Below, piece by piece: positions 1-8,651 of a DNA stretch of 64,000 nucleotides (position 1 is the stretch's first letter; each line of letters starts with the position of its first letter). The notes under the pieces are model-generated. The model did no database searches and was not told the DNA's origin. It was given only the letters and a program-made list of their open reading frames with translations. The stretch is from JAIOQJ01 sp963718635 (GTDB taxonomy: Bacteria > Planctomycetota > Planctomycetia > Gemmatales > Gemmataceae). The DNA is taken from assembly GCA_963718635.1 (NCBI GenBank), contig OY970367.1, forward strand, positions 3,782,001 to 3,846,000. The letters are read 5' to 3'. The position numbers and the translations under genes were made by a program.

Positions 1-40
1 AGACCGCGCTGAAAAAGCCGTGCTTGGTGAAGATCCACAT
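1..40 (-). CDS. Partial 5' end of a second copy of the small MWIFT protein
   Basis: The first 40 bases, read in reverse, encode MWIFTKHGFFSAV and run off the left edge. These residues are identical to the N-terminus of the protein at 878-1249, and the similarity continues about 20 bases upstream of the start (GGTTGGCTCG and TGAGG blocks). So a paralogous copy lies next to the window. Function unknown. Confidence 0.7.
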   Translation of the reverse strand, partial: MWIFTKHGFFSAV

Positions 41-92
41 AGGGGTTGGCTCGATGAGGTTGATTGGGCTTTGTCCAAACCGGCAGCGGAGC

Positions 93-472
93 TCATCTTG
101 CGTACGGCTGAGCGATGTTTAGTCCGGGCACCGGTCGGTAATGCTTTTCGTTGAAGTGAAAAGAGTTGAGGTTCGGCCCGTTGCGCAAGGGGCAATCAAC
201 GAATCGAGAAGTCCCAAACCGTGCGAAAGATGGAACCTCGTGAAGTTCAATAGCGCTTGAGAACAATCCGCTTCCGTTGGCCAAACCACCGGCAATGGCG
301 CGACAAGTTGCAAAGCCTTCCGAACTTCGCGGGTGGTTCGCGCGCTTTGGATCAGTTCCATGACGACGAACCCGGGAACTCCCGGCAGGTCGGAGAGACT
401 CGAAAACCAGGCAAGCGCTGGCGCATGCCGGCGCTGAACGTCGATGAGCACATCCGTATCGACAATGTCCAT
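93..472 (-). CDS. vapC: VapC-like PIN-domain toxin, frameshifted near the C-terminus
   Basis: PIN-domain ribonuclease toxin of a type II toxin-antitoxin pair. The N-terminus MDIVDTDVLIDVQR carries the first PIN acidic residues, a Glu follows in VVMELIQSA, and GLGLLDSLIA is the later acidic block. The frame starting at 472 runs through LFTSTKSITDRCPD and stops at 119. The adjacent frame gives FNEKHYRPVPGLNIAQPYAR down to 93, a normal VapC ending. One base missing near 170 explains the break, giving about 126 residues after correction. It lies 9 bases downstream of the VapB-like gene. Whether the lesion is real or a sequencing error cannot be told here. Confidence 0.75.
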
Positions 473-481
473 TGCGTTATC

Positions 482-735
482 TCAATTTCTCCTTTCCGCC
501 TGTTGCCGCAGAGTGCGGGCATAGTCCGAGGCGTCGGTTATGTCGGGCGCGTCCCGACGAGCCCGTGATTTTGCCAGTAGGCGACCAGTTCCTTTCCGTT
601 GGTCGGCAATGGCCCCGTAATGCGGCCTTCGGCCAGCAGACCGATCGCATATTCAGCGAGCGGCAAACCAAGCTGCGCCGCCTCGGCGGACAACTCCGAC
701 TCCAAATCCGGGGATAGTTCAAGAACGAGACTCAT
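482..735 (-). CDS. vapB: VapB-like antitoxin, frameshifted
   Basis: Small antitoxin preceding the PIN toxin. It starts MSLVLELSPDLESELSAEAA after a perfect AGGAGG ribosome-binding site. As read it stops at 538 after VGTRPT. Adding one G to the CCCG run near 546 gives DITDASDYARTLRQQAERRN and a stop at 482, the usual antitoxin tail, just before the toxin start at 472. Antitoxins of this kind bind their toxin and autoregulate the operon (family knowledge). The frameshift parallels the one in the toxin. Confidence 0.7.
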
Positions 736-877
736 CGTTCGGCCTCCTTGGGCACGATAGGCTTACAGCATGCAGAACAGGCTTTTGTGACTATAATCCA
801 AATCGGGGACAATCTAAGCGTTTGCAACGCTAGAGTGCACTGATTGCCTTCCATTGCACTTCAGCATCATTTTACTG

Positions 878-1249
878 CTATTTCTGCAATCGGTGCATCA
901 CCGACCAGACATCATTCAACGAATTCTTGTAGGCAGCGCCGGGACGCCCCTGATGATGGGCGACCTCGGATTTGAAGTTGTCGTAATCAGTTTCTTCGGC
1001 CAACGCGGCGAGCACCTGCGCCCATACCGGCTTCGGCACAAATAGCCGATAAGCGTAATCGGTCCCGGCCGAATCGAGAATGTCGCATTCGCCGAGTCGA
1101 TCGGCAAATCGTTTCTTCAAGGCTTCGAGATGGCCGCGAATCCTGGCCCGCACCATGATGCGATCCGGATCGACGGGTTGGCCGTGGCTGCCGTTGCCAT
1201 GGCGAGCGCATACTGCGCTGAAAAAGCCGTGCTTGGTGAAGATCCACAT
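878..1249 (-). CDS. Small conserved hypothetical protein (MWIFT family)
   Basis: 123-residue soluble protein beginning MWIFTKHGFFSAV. A C-terminal block ETDYDNFKSEV...VWSVMH looks conserved; I recall similar short proteins in planctomycetes but cannot name a domain. There is no signal peptide or membrane segment. The first 13 residues and the DNA just upstream recur at 1-60, so the gene belongs to a local duplication. No clear Shine-Dalgarno motif is seen. Function unknown. Confidence 0.65.
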   Translation of the reverse strand: MWIFTKHGFFSAVCARHGNGSHGQPVDPDRIMVRARIRGHLEALKKRFADRLGECDILDSAGTDYAYRLFVPKPVWAQVLAALAEETDYDNFKSEVAHHQGRPGAAYKNSLNDVWSVMHRLQK

Positions 1250-1285
1250 GGTCGGTTGGCTCGTTGAGGGGGGGGGGCGTTGGGA

Positions 1286-2165
1286 TCACTTCTTTGAAAA
1301 TTTTTGCCATCGTTTGGCAAGCGCTTTTGCGTCTGGACGGGCAGCATCGTTGTTGGGTAAAGCAAGCGGCTTACCATGTAGGTCGGCGTAACTGGTTTTC
1401 TTCAACGCCGGACTCAACGCAATGGTCAAGGCGCCTGGCTCAATTCCGATCAGGTTTGCGTCGAAAAGCGTATGGATGTCGCCGCGGAGAAGAAGCCCGT
1501 TCGATGGGTGATTTGACGCGATTCCGAAATACGGGTCGATATGTGCTGCTTCGAGCACTTCCACAGCATCGCAACTGCTAAAGGCGCAAGCGTGATTGGT
1601 AGGCAGCAATTACGGCCTTTCTGAAGTCGCTTTGCCCGAGTCTTAGTTTAACCTCGCGAAGAACTCGCTCGAGTTCTATTGTCGATTGCGGAAGCGTTGC
1701 CAACACAAGCTGTTCTGCCTTGGCGGTACTATGGTCTGGAGATACAACCGCTTCTATAACTTGTGCAATTCGTTCGCCATCGACAAATTTGGGCCAAGCT
1801 CGAGATTTTACAAGATTTGGGATATGCAACCCCTCACGCTCTAATTCAGTTTGAACTTCCTTCAAATTACCTTGTATACCCTCTATAGACGCGACATTGA
1901 TCAAAAAGTAGTGCGGGAATTTGTCTTTACCTTTCCCGCTGTTTTCCCGTCGGCTGCCTGCGGCAAGTGCTTTGTAAACACATTCGCCCTTGTACGTAAA
2001 AATCAGATTCTCGCCAGGCGCAATTCCCTTCGGTCCGAATGCGCGATTGGTCAGATAGAATTTGCCGTTTCGACTTGAATCAGGCAGCGTTTCACGAAAG
2101 TAAATATCGACCATTGGTCGCGTCTTAAAATCGGGATCGTCCGCACTCAGTTTAATTATTCGCAT
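1286..2165 (-). CDS. HNH endonuclease (HNH_2-like), frameshifted in the middle
   Basis: The N-terminal part (from 2165, MRIIKLSADDPDFKTRP) is about 190 residues of unassigned sequence ending KAVIAAYQSRLRL. The next frame continues CAFSSCDAVEVLEAAHIDPY, then NHPSNGLLLRGDIHTLFD, the HNH_2-type nuclease core with CxxxxC-like Cys, AHI and the N/H residues. Joined with one extra T removed near 1588 (TT read as T), the product is about 292 residues. HNH_2 proteins are predicted metal-dependent DNA endonucleases, often restriction-like. The start sits at the truncation point of a MazF-type toxin gene (2152-2226), 13 bases upstream of its premature stop, with GGGAG for a ribosome-binding site inherited from that gene. 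Confidence 0.72.
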
Positions 2166-2226
2166 TTTTGCTCCCAGTGCCGTCGCTGAATGGCCAATCG
2201 ACTAGGACTACTTCACCTCTATTCAC
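2152..2226 (-). pseudogene. Truncated MazF/PemK-type toxin remnant
   Basis: Starting GTG at 2226, overlapping the antitoxin stop by GTGA, the frame reads VNRGEVVLVDWPFSDGTGSK and then four unrelated residues and a stop. The first 20 residues match the N-terminal strand of PemK/MazF mRNA interferases, which are normally about 110 residues. Homology ends exactly where the HNH gene begins (ATG at 2165), so the rest of the toxin was replaced or deleted. It is too short for the ORF lists usually made, but the 4-base overlap and the motif make the assignment good. Confidence 0.65.
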
Positions 2227-2435
2227 GGCGACTTCCGGTAAGCTTCATAAGCGTCGAGCGCCTGATCGTCCCAGTTGGCTCGTTTTGTCATGCTATTCAG
2301 GATCGCGCGCATTCGCGCGTAGACTTCGGCTCGAATTAAAACGTATTCTTCCTGGGTCTTGGGATCGACAATCACTTGCGGAGAGTCCGCATCGGCACTT
2401 ATGGCCTGCCAATCGTCTTGCTGTATCTCGATCAT
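2223..2435 (-). CDS. Antitoxin-like protein of a decayed MazEF/PemIK-type module
   Basis: 70 residues, MIEIQQDDWQAI...DPKTQEEYVLIRAEVYARM...NWDDQALDAYEAYRKSP. The start at 2435 is preferred over 2459 because GAGGGA lies just upstream. The sequence has the feel of planctomycete antitoxins that sit before PemK-like toxins. Its stop overlaps by 4 bases the start of a toxin remnant (2152-2226), which supports the assignment. With the toxin gone it is now an orphan. Confidence 0.6.
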   Translation of the reverse strand: MIEIQQDDWQAISADADSPQVIVDPKTQEEYVLIRAEVYARMRAILNSMTKRANWDDQALDAYEAYRKSP

Positions 2436-2489
2436 GATATTCCCTCGTAAGTTTATCAATGCATGCTACCCGATACCGTCACATTTTGG

Positions 2490-2705
2490 CTAACTAGCGC
2501 TTCTCATTCGCTCGCGCATCGCTTCACGCCAAACCGCATGTACGTCTGGCTGCGGACCAACCGGAGCATCCTCTAAATCGTCAACGTAGAAAGGACTCTG
2601 AGAATCGGGTTCGGGAGCAAGAGAACCTCCCATGCTCAGGTAGAATTGCCAGAAAAAGAGAGGAAACACAAGGGCCGGCAGCTGGCGCTGGCCTTGCTCA
2701 GACAT
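2490..2705 (-). CDS. Small hypothetical protein
   Basis: 71 residues from 2705 (MSEQGQRQLPALVFPLFFWQFYLSMGG...), with AAAGGG upstream. It has a hydrophobic aromatic stretch near residues 11-24 and an acidic, proline-rich C-terminal half. It is divergent from the small protein at 2726. No family recognised. Confidence 0.4.
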   Translation of the reverse strand: MSEQGQRQLPALVFPLFFWQFYLSMGGSLAPEPDSQSPFYVDDLEDAPVGPQPDVHAVWREAMRERMRSAS

Positions 2706-2725
2706 GCCCTTTATTGGAAACTGTG

Positions 2726-2971
2726 ATGATGAGCGATCCCTATTCCGGCGACATGGAAAACGAAGAATGGGCCGCGTGGTATGCGCTCTCGATGCAGGAG
2801 CGCTGGGCCGAATCCATGAAGCTATACGTGATCTGTCCCGACTGCAATCGCTTCGGAAGCGCATCGGTGAAATGCCGCTACTGTGAAGGCAGCTTTTTCA
2901 TCGGCGAAAAGGGATTCAAAACGCTCGGCGATGAACTGAAAGAAAGAGCTCGGCACTGGCAAAGGCGCTGA
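2726..2971 (+). CDS. Small zinc-ribbon-like hypothetical protein
   Basis: 81 residues if started at 2726 (MMSDPYSGDMENEEW); a TTG at 2714 or ATG at 2729 is also possible. It contains CPDC and CRYC pairs (about residues 38-57), the spacing of a small zinc ribbon. Trp-rich N-terminal half (NEEWAAWYALSMQERWAES). No known family recognised. It stands alone between divergent and convergent genes. Confidence 0.5.
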   Translation: MMSDPYSGDMENEEWAAWYALSMQERWAESMKLYVICPDCNRFGSASVKCRYCEGSFFIGEKGFKTLGDELKERARHWQRR

Positions 2972-2993
2972 TGGAACAGCGAACGACAACCGC

Positions 2994-3084
2994 TTAGCTG
3001 CGAGCCTGTGGCCAACGTCGAGGGTCTCGCGCTCGCCAGAGGCTCGCGGCTAAAGTTTAGCGCTCGCCACAGGCTCGCTGCTAA
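2994..3084. repeat. Inverted repeat, TTAGC-GCGAGC family
   Basis: Arms 2994-3012 and 3066-3084 are complementary over 19 bases with one mismatch. The inner part (about 3036-3056) is another TCGCGCTCGCC...GGCTCGCGGCTAA block of the same type. The right arm overlaps the stop codon of the glycosyltransferase gene at 3081. Confidence 0.65.
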
Positions 3085-3941
3085 CGGGCCGCGCGCTCAG
3101 CGTCCGTTAGTGGGTGAAATAACCGCGTGCGCCAAAGGCGGCAGCGATGCAGCCAGTAGCGGGCCATGGTGTTGAGGGTGCGGATGCCGTACACCGTGCT
3201 GCGTTTGAAGTTGATGCTGCTGGCTTCGTCGAAATAGCGGACGGGGACGGGAATATCGCCGAGCCGAAAGCCGAAATGGACTGCTTGGGCCAGAAATTGG
3301 GTATCGAAGACAAAGTCGTTCGAGTTGCGTTCAAACGGAATGGTTTCTAAAACCTTGCGCCGGTAGACGCGGAAGCCGCTGTGGAAGTCGCCGAGGTTCT
3401 GACCTAGGGCGATGTTCTCGAACGAGGTAAGCCACCGATTGCTAACGTATTTCCACCAGGGCATGCCGCATTTCAAGGCCTCCGCGCGCGAGCGCACCCG
3501 GCTGCCGAGAATGACATCGCAAATGCCGAGCTCGATCAGCCCGACGGCATGAGGGATGACGCGCGAATCATACTGGTAATCAGGATGGATCATTACGACG
3601 ATGTCGGCGCCATGCTCGAGCGCATAGCGATAGCAGGTTTTCTGGTTGCCGCCGTAGCCTTGATTTTGCGAATGAACAATGACCGTCAGGCCCATTTCCC
3701 GAGCAACTTGCACGGTGCGATCGGTGCTGCCGTCATCGACCAGCAGCACCTCATCGACACAGCCGGAGGGAAAATCCGCCAGCGTGGCCGCCAGCGTGCG
3801 CTCGGCGTTGTAAGCGGGAAGCACGGCAATCACACGATGATTCCGCTTGGCCGGGGCATCAATATCACGTTCGAGAATTCGTTCCACGTGAAAAATTTCG
3901 TGGACCGGGTTCAACGGCGGTTCGGCAAGCAAAGTCGGCAT
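3081..3941 (-). CDS. Family 2 glycosyltransferase (dolichyl-phosphate sugar synthase-like)
   Basis: 286 residues from 3941 (MPTLLAEPPLNPVHEIF), chosen over an upstream start at 4109 because AGGTGA precedes it. A GT-A fold is shown by VIAVLPAYNAERTL, the nucleotide-binding VLLVDDGSTDRT, HSQNQGYGGNQKTCY, and an acidic metal-site region VVMIHPDYQYD. No C-terminal membrane segments are seen, as in short DPM1-like enzymes. Such enzymes move a sugar from a nucleotide donor to a lipid or polysaccharide acceptor; the substrate cannot be told. It stands alone on the reverse strand. Confidence 0.85.
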   Translation of the reverse strand: MPTLLAEPPLNPVHEIFHVERILERDIDAPAKRNHRVIAVLPAYNAERTLAATLADFPSGCVDEVLLVDDGSTDRTVQVAREMGLTVIVHSQNQGYGGNQKTCYRYALEHGADIVVMIHPDYQYDSRVIPHAVGLIELGICDVILGSRVRSRAEALKCGMPWWKYVSNRWLTSFENIALGQNLGDFHSGFRVYRRKVLETIPFERNSNDFVFDTQFLAQAVHFGFRLGDIPVPVRYFDEASSINFKRSTVYGIRTLNTMARYWLHRCRLWRTRLFHPLTDAERAAR

Positions 3942-4107
3942 CGGTTCACCTGTAGGCACGGCATGGAAGTACCACCCATTTAACCAAAGAGAGGATGTCC
4001 GGTGAACGCAATTATTCCCATTTATCCGAAATATTGTGGAAGCTGCGCAGTTTTTTCTGCCGAACAATCGGCAATGACGGGAACGCAGACGGGCGGGATT
4101 TATCCAC

Positions 4108-4590
4108 AAAAGTTTCTTTGACAGGATGGACAGGAGTTACAGGATGTTTCCATCCATTCTTATCCTGTACATCCTGTCTAATCGTTTTGCAAGAAGCAGG
4201 TGGGAAGGCGAGACCTCGCCTGGCTTTGCCTGCAAAGCGGGGGAGGTCGTTAAAGACGAGCGATCCTCTTGCCGGAACCGGCCCGCACACAGAAGTTTCT
4301 TTGACAGGATGGACAGGAGTTACAGGATGTGTCCATCCATTATTATCCAGTACATCCCGTTAATCCTGTCGAATCGTTTTGCAAGAGGCAGGTGGGAAGG
4401 CGAGACCTCGCCTGGCTTTGCCTGCAAAGCGGGGAAGGGCGTTAAAGACGAGCGATCCTCTTGCCGGAACCGGCCCGCACACGGAAGTTTCTTTGACAGG
4501 ATGGACAGGAGTTACAGGATGTGTCCATCCATTCTTATCCTGCACATCCTGTTAATCCTGTCTAATCGTTTTGCAAGAGGCAGGTAGGAT
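4108..4590. repeat. Three tandem copies of a 183-192 bp repeat with internal hairpins
   Basis: Units begin with AGTTTCTTTGACAGGATGG at 4111, 4294 and 4486; the third is cut short near 4585. Each unit starts with a hairpin-forming ACAGGATG...CATCCTGT block, followed by GGCGAGACCTCGCC and CTTTGCCTGCAAAG palindromes and a CCGGAACCGG block. Copies are near identical. No coding function is seen and the unit is too long for CRISPR. Confidence 0.85.
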
Positions 4591-4716
4591 GGGCGGGATC
4601 GGCCGGCGCATCCCGATGCTCAATCATTCCGCAGTGCAGACTTGACATGCTCAAAGCGGGTTTCTAGCATGATCGTTCCCTTAAATTTCCTTTGAAAGAC
4701 GGAAGGCGAAGATTCC

Positions 4717-4908
4717 ATGGCTGTCCCCAAACGAAGAACCTCCCCCTCGAAGCAAGGGCATCGGCGCAGCCATCACCATGCAACGCCGATCCAGATTCAG
4801 TACTGCAAGAACTGCAATGAGCCGGTGATGGGTCATCGCGTCTGTTCGAATTGCGGTTGGTTTCAGGGCCGAACCGTCGTAGTCATGGAAGAAGCCGAAG
4901 GGAAGTGA
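4717..4908 (+). CDS. rpmF: 50S ribosomal protein L32
   Basis: 63 residues starting MAVPKRRTSPSKQGHRRSH, the classic bL32 N-terminus, with two zinc-type pairs CKNC and CSNC (about residues 30-49). It is a structural protein of the large ribosomal subunit. It is followed after 3 bases by plsX, the rpmF-plsX-fab order found in many bacteria, which couples ribosome supply to lipid synthesis. The length is normal. Confidence 0.97.
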   Translation: MAVPKRRTSPSKQGHRRSHHHATPIQIQYCKNCNEPVMGHRVCSNCGWFQGRTVVVMEEAEGK

Positions 4909-4911
4909 CCC

Positions 4912-5919
4912 ATGCGAATCGCTTTGGACGCGATGGGCGGCGACCAGGCCCCCGCTCCGATCGTGGCCGGGGCGATTCAGGCTGTGCAGGCTGCCGAAGA
5001 TGTCTCGGTCGTGCTCGTCGGTGATCGCGAACGGGTCGAGCCACTTCTGACGGGCGACTACCCGCGCATGCGCGTCGAAATTTTCCATTGTTCGCAACAG
5101 ATCGGCATGGAAGAATCGCCCGTCGATGGCCTCCGCAAGAAGCCGGATAATTCCATCAGCCGTTGTTGGCAGCTGTTAGCTGAGAAAAAGGTTGATGCCG
5201 TCGTGAGCGCTGGCAACACCGGCGCAGTCGTCGCCGGTGGGTTAAGGCTGCGCCGTTTTCTCAAGAACGTCAAACGCCCCGGCATCGCCACGCTGATGCC
5301 GACCGCTAAAGGCCCTTGCATTATTCTTGACGTCGGCGCCAACGTTCATCCGAAACCGAGCCACTTATTTCAATATGGCGTGATGGGCAGCATCTTCTCG
5401 AAGCACATTCTTCAAAGAGAAAACCCGACTATCGGCCTGATGAACGTTGGAGAAGAAGAAGGCAAAGGCCACGACCTCGCGCAGCAAACGCACGAATTGT
5501 TCGGCAGCAGTCCCTTAAAATCGCAGTTTATTGGCAACATCGAAGGCAGGGACATTCATCGCGGCGCCTGTGATGTCGTCGTCACAGATGGATTCGTCGG
5601 CAACGTGATCCTGAAGCTGTGCGAAGGCGTCTTCGAATTTATCATGAAGATCGTCGCCAAGGAAATCGTGCAGCCATTGCCGAACGATCGCGACGTCGCC
5701 TTCAGCGCCATGCACGCCTTGATTGGCCGTTACGATTACAGCAGTTTCGGCGGCGCCCCGCTGCTGGGCATCGACGGCATTTGCATCATTTGTCACGGCA
5801 GCTCGGGCGAGCGGGCCATTCGCAATGCGATCGGCATGGCCGCCCGCTACGCACGCGCCGGCTTGAACGATATCATCGTTCGCGAGCTCAGCACCTTACC
5901 CACGACCGAAGACGAATGA
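4912..5919 (+). CDS. plsX: Phosphate acyltransferase PlsX
   Basis: 335 residues, the usual length. It begins MRIALDAMGGDQAPAPIV; SAGNTGAVVAGG and DVGANVHPKPSHLFQYG are PlsX signature blocks. The enzyme turns acyl-ACP and phosphate into acyl-phosphate, the acyl donor for glycerophospholipid synthesis, at the inner face of the membrane. The gene starts 3 bases after rpmF and leads into fabD, so one transcript is likely. No frameshift is seen here, unlike its neighbours. Confidence 0.97.
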   Translation: MRIALDAMGGDQAPAPIVAGAIQAVQAAEDVSVVLVGDRERVEPLLTGDYPRMRVEIFHCSQQIGMEESPVDGLRKKPDNSISRCWQLLAEKKVDAVVSAGNTGAVVAGGLRLRRFLKNVKRPGIATLMPTAKGPCIILDVGANVHPKPSHLFQYGVMGSIFSKHILQRENPTIGLMNVGEEEGKGHDLAQQTHELFGSSPLKSQFIGNIEGRDIHRGACDVVVTDGFVGNVILKLCEGVFEFIMKIVAKEIVQPLPNDRDVAFSAMHALIGRYDYSSFGGAPLLGIDGICIICHGSSGERAIRNAIGMAARYARAGLNDIIVRELSTLPTTEDE

Positions 5920-5953
5920 TCTGTTTTCGTCCGCCAACGTTTTGAGGAAGGGC

Positions 5954-6861
5954 ATGGCCAAGACCGCTTTTCTTTTTCCCGGGCAGGGAGCGCAATCGAT
6001 TGGAATGGGCTCGGCACTCGCGGAGACCTCCCCCGACTCGAGGCGGCTTTACGACAAGGCGTCTGCCATTTTGGGCTACGACCTGCTTGAAGTCTGCAAG
6101 CTTGGACCGGCCGAGAAGTTGAACGCCACCGATGTCAGCCAGCCGGCGATTTTCGTCACCAGTCTTGCCGCCCTCGAATCGTTGAAAGCAACGGAACCCG
6201 ATGCCGTGAACGAGTGCGTTGCGGCTGCCGGATTGAGTCTAGGCGAATATACGGCCTTGGTCTTCGCAGGCGCCATGAGTTTCGAGGACGGGTTGCGAGT
6301 GGTGCAATGTCGCGGCCGGGCCATGCAAGACGCCGCCGAGGCGTCTCCAAGCGGCATGGTGAGCATCCTGGGGCCCGACGTGGCAGGTGTCGAGCAGTTG
6401 GTCGCAGAGGCACGAACAGCCGGCAAACTGGAGTTGACCAATTTCCTCTGCCCTGGCAATACGGTCGTCTCCGGATCGCTGCCGGCCTGCGACTTGATCG
6501 AGAAGCTGGCGGAAGCGCGTGGGGGCGCCAAAACGACGCGCCTCAAAGTGGCCGGCGCCTTCCATACGGACATCATGCGTCCGGCCGACGACAAGGTGGC
6601 GGCGATATTGTCGACGATCGAAGTGAAGCCGCCTCGGATACCCGTCTGGTCGAACGTCGATGGCCTGCCGCATACGGATCCGAGTGAGATACGCGCTTTG
6701 CTCATTCGCCAAGTATTGCAGCCCGTTCTTTGGGAACAAACGATGCGGAATCTGCTGGCGGATGGCGTCGAACGGTTCTACGAAATCGGCCCGGGCGCGT
6801 ACTCGCCGGGCTGCTAAAACGAATAAATCGCAAGATCGATTGCCGTAATTGCACCGCCTGA
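5954..6861 (+). CDS. fabD: Malonyl-CoA:ACP transacylase FabD, frameshifted at the C-terminus
   Basis: It loads malonyl groups onto ACP for fatty acid synthesis. MAKTAFLFPGQGAQS begins at 5954 with AGGAAGG upstream. GLSLGEY places the catalytic Ser at residue 95, and AGAFHTDIM holds the catalytic His. As read the frame stops at 6817 after GPGAYSPGC. One added C near 6796 restores GPGRVLAGLLKRINRK and a stop at 6861, giving about 302 residues, the family norm. fabG, usually next in this operon, is missing before acpP. Confidence 0.93.
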
Positions 6862-7103
6862 TGAAAAGAAAAGCGCACGATTCAAAAGAGAAGCAGCGCG
6901 AAACTCTTTTCTTTTGGCTCTGGCCTCTATAGATTCTTTAACGTCATACCTCTCGGTGCATACCGCCGGGAATTGGATCATCAACCTCGGAATCATCCCT
7001 GCCCGCATCCGAGAATTTTGATGGGAAACGAACCTTCGGGCGATTAGTAGCCCATGTCCGGCGGTTGCAGGTGGAGCGCCAGCCGCTATCGGAGGGTCTT
7101 AGC

Positions 7104-7343
7104 GTGTCCGTCGAGCAAAAGGTTATTGAAATTGTCTGCGAACACCTTGCTGTCAACAAGGAGCAGGTGTCGCGCACCACGAATTTCATCGATGACATTG
7201 GGGCGGATTCGCTCGACATTGTCGAACTCATCATGGAGCTCGAAGAAGAATTCGATATCCAGATCCCCGATGATCAGGCCGAGAAAATCAAAACTGTCGG
7301 CGAGGCCATTGATTACATCGAGCGAGAACAGGGGAAGAGATGA
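7104..7343 (+). CDS. acpP: Acyl carrier protein
   Basis: 79 residues from a GTG start at 7104, preceded by GGAGGG; longer readings from 7065 have no ribosome-binding site. GADSLDIVEL carries the phosphopantetheine-bearing Ser at residue 36, and the strongly acidic helix II (ELIMELEEEFDIQI) is typical. It carries growing acyl chains for FabD and FabF. Its stop overlaps the fabF start by 4 bases (ATGA), so translation is coupled. The 240 bases upstream, where fabG would be expected, hold no convincing gene. Confidence 0.96.
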   Translation: MSVEQKVIEIVCEHLAVNKEQVSRTTNFIDDIGADSLDIVELIMELEEEFDIQIPDDQAEKIKTVGEAIDYIEREQGKR

Positions 7344-8574
7344 CCCGCCGAGTCGTGGTCACGGGTATGGGCACGATCAACCCCATCTCCCAGAGCGTCT
7401 CCGACTATTGGCGGGGATTGCTCGCGGGCACTAGTGGCATTGCGCCCATTCTCCAGTTCGACACCACCGCCTTCAAAGTTCATTTCGGCGGCGAGGTCAA
7501 GGGCTGGAAAGCGGAAGCGCATCTTCCATCCAAGCAGGCTCGGCATCTCGATCGCTTCGCTCAGTTCGCCATGGTGGCTGCGAAACACGCGATTGACGAC
7601 AGCGGATTGGCCTTCGACAAGGAAGACCCTTTCCGTTGCGGCGTGATGATCGGCAGTGGCATCGGCGGCATGAACGAATTCGAAGATCAGCATAGCCGTT
7701 GCATGGAAGGCGGCCCAAGCCGCATCAATCCGTTTACCATCCCGAAGATGATCGCCAACTCCGCCTCGGGAACCATCTCGATCGAGTTCGGCCTCATGGG
7801 ACCGAACACCGCAGTCTCCACCGCTTGTTCTTCGGCCGGCCATGCGATCAGCGATGCCTTCCACGCGATCAAATGGGATTTGGCGGACATCATGGTCTCC
7901 GGCGGCTCCGAAGCGGCCATTACCACGATGGGCCTGGGCGCGTTTATCGCATGCAAGGCGTTATCGTTGCGAAACGATGCTCCCCAGCAGGCCAGCCGTC
8001 CGTTCGACAAAGATCGCGATGGCTTCGTGCTAAGCGAAGGCGCCGGCATCGTCGTCCTTGAAGAGTACGAACGAGCCAAGAGACGCAATGCCACGATCTA
8101 CGCTGAGGTTTTGGGCATCGGCAACACGGCGGACGCCTTCCACATAACTGCCCCGCATGAAGATGGCGCGGGCGCCTCCCGCTCGATGCAACAGGCATTG
8201 CGGTCAGCTCATCTAAACCCCGACGACATCCAATACATCAACGCCCACGGCACGAGCACGCCGCTCGGCGATGCCGCTGAGACGAAGGCCATCAAGAAGG
8301 TCTTCGGCTCACACGCTCCCAAGCTCGCGGTCAGCAGCACCAAGAGCATCATCGGCCACCTGCTCGGCGCCAGCGGCGGGGTTGAGCTCATTGCCTGCGC
8401 CTTGACGCTCAAGCATGGCGTCATCCATCCGACGATTAATTACAAAACGCCCGACCCGGAATGCGATCTCGATTACGTGCCCAACCATGCGAGAGAGTGC
8501 CGGGTGCGCCGACGCTTTCCAACAGCTTCGGCTTCGGCGGCCACAATTCGAGCATCGTCCTCGGCGCGATTTGA
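7340..8574 (+). CDS. fabF: Beta-ketoacyl-ACP synthase II FabF, frameshifted near the end
   Basis: Condensing enzyme of fatty acid elongation. The catalytic triad is visible: Cys163 in VSTACSSAG, His303 in NAHGTST and His340 in SIIGHLLGASGG. As read, translation leaves the family at HARECRVRRRF and stops at 8590. One added G in the GAG-TGCC stretch near 8493 gives EVPGAPTLSNSFGFGGHNSS and a stop at 8574. That block is the conserved FabF C-terminus, so the lost base is almost certainly an error rather than decay. It overlaps acpP by 4 bases. Confidence 0.94.
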
Positions 8575-8651
8575 AGTGAATCCGATTTAAGGCTCGCACG
8601 TCAGCAGAAGGCAGTCCTAACTTAGGGGACGCTTCTTCGAAAGATCAACCG

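Noticed and set aside
4108..4590. CRISPR array
   Set aside because: Units are 183-192 bases, directly tandem, with no unique spacers or cas genes.
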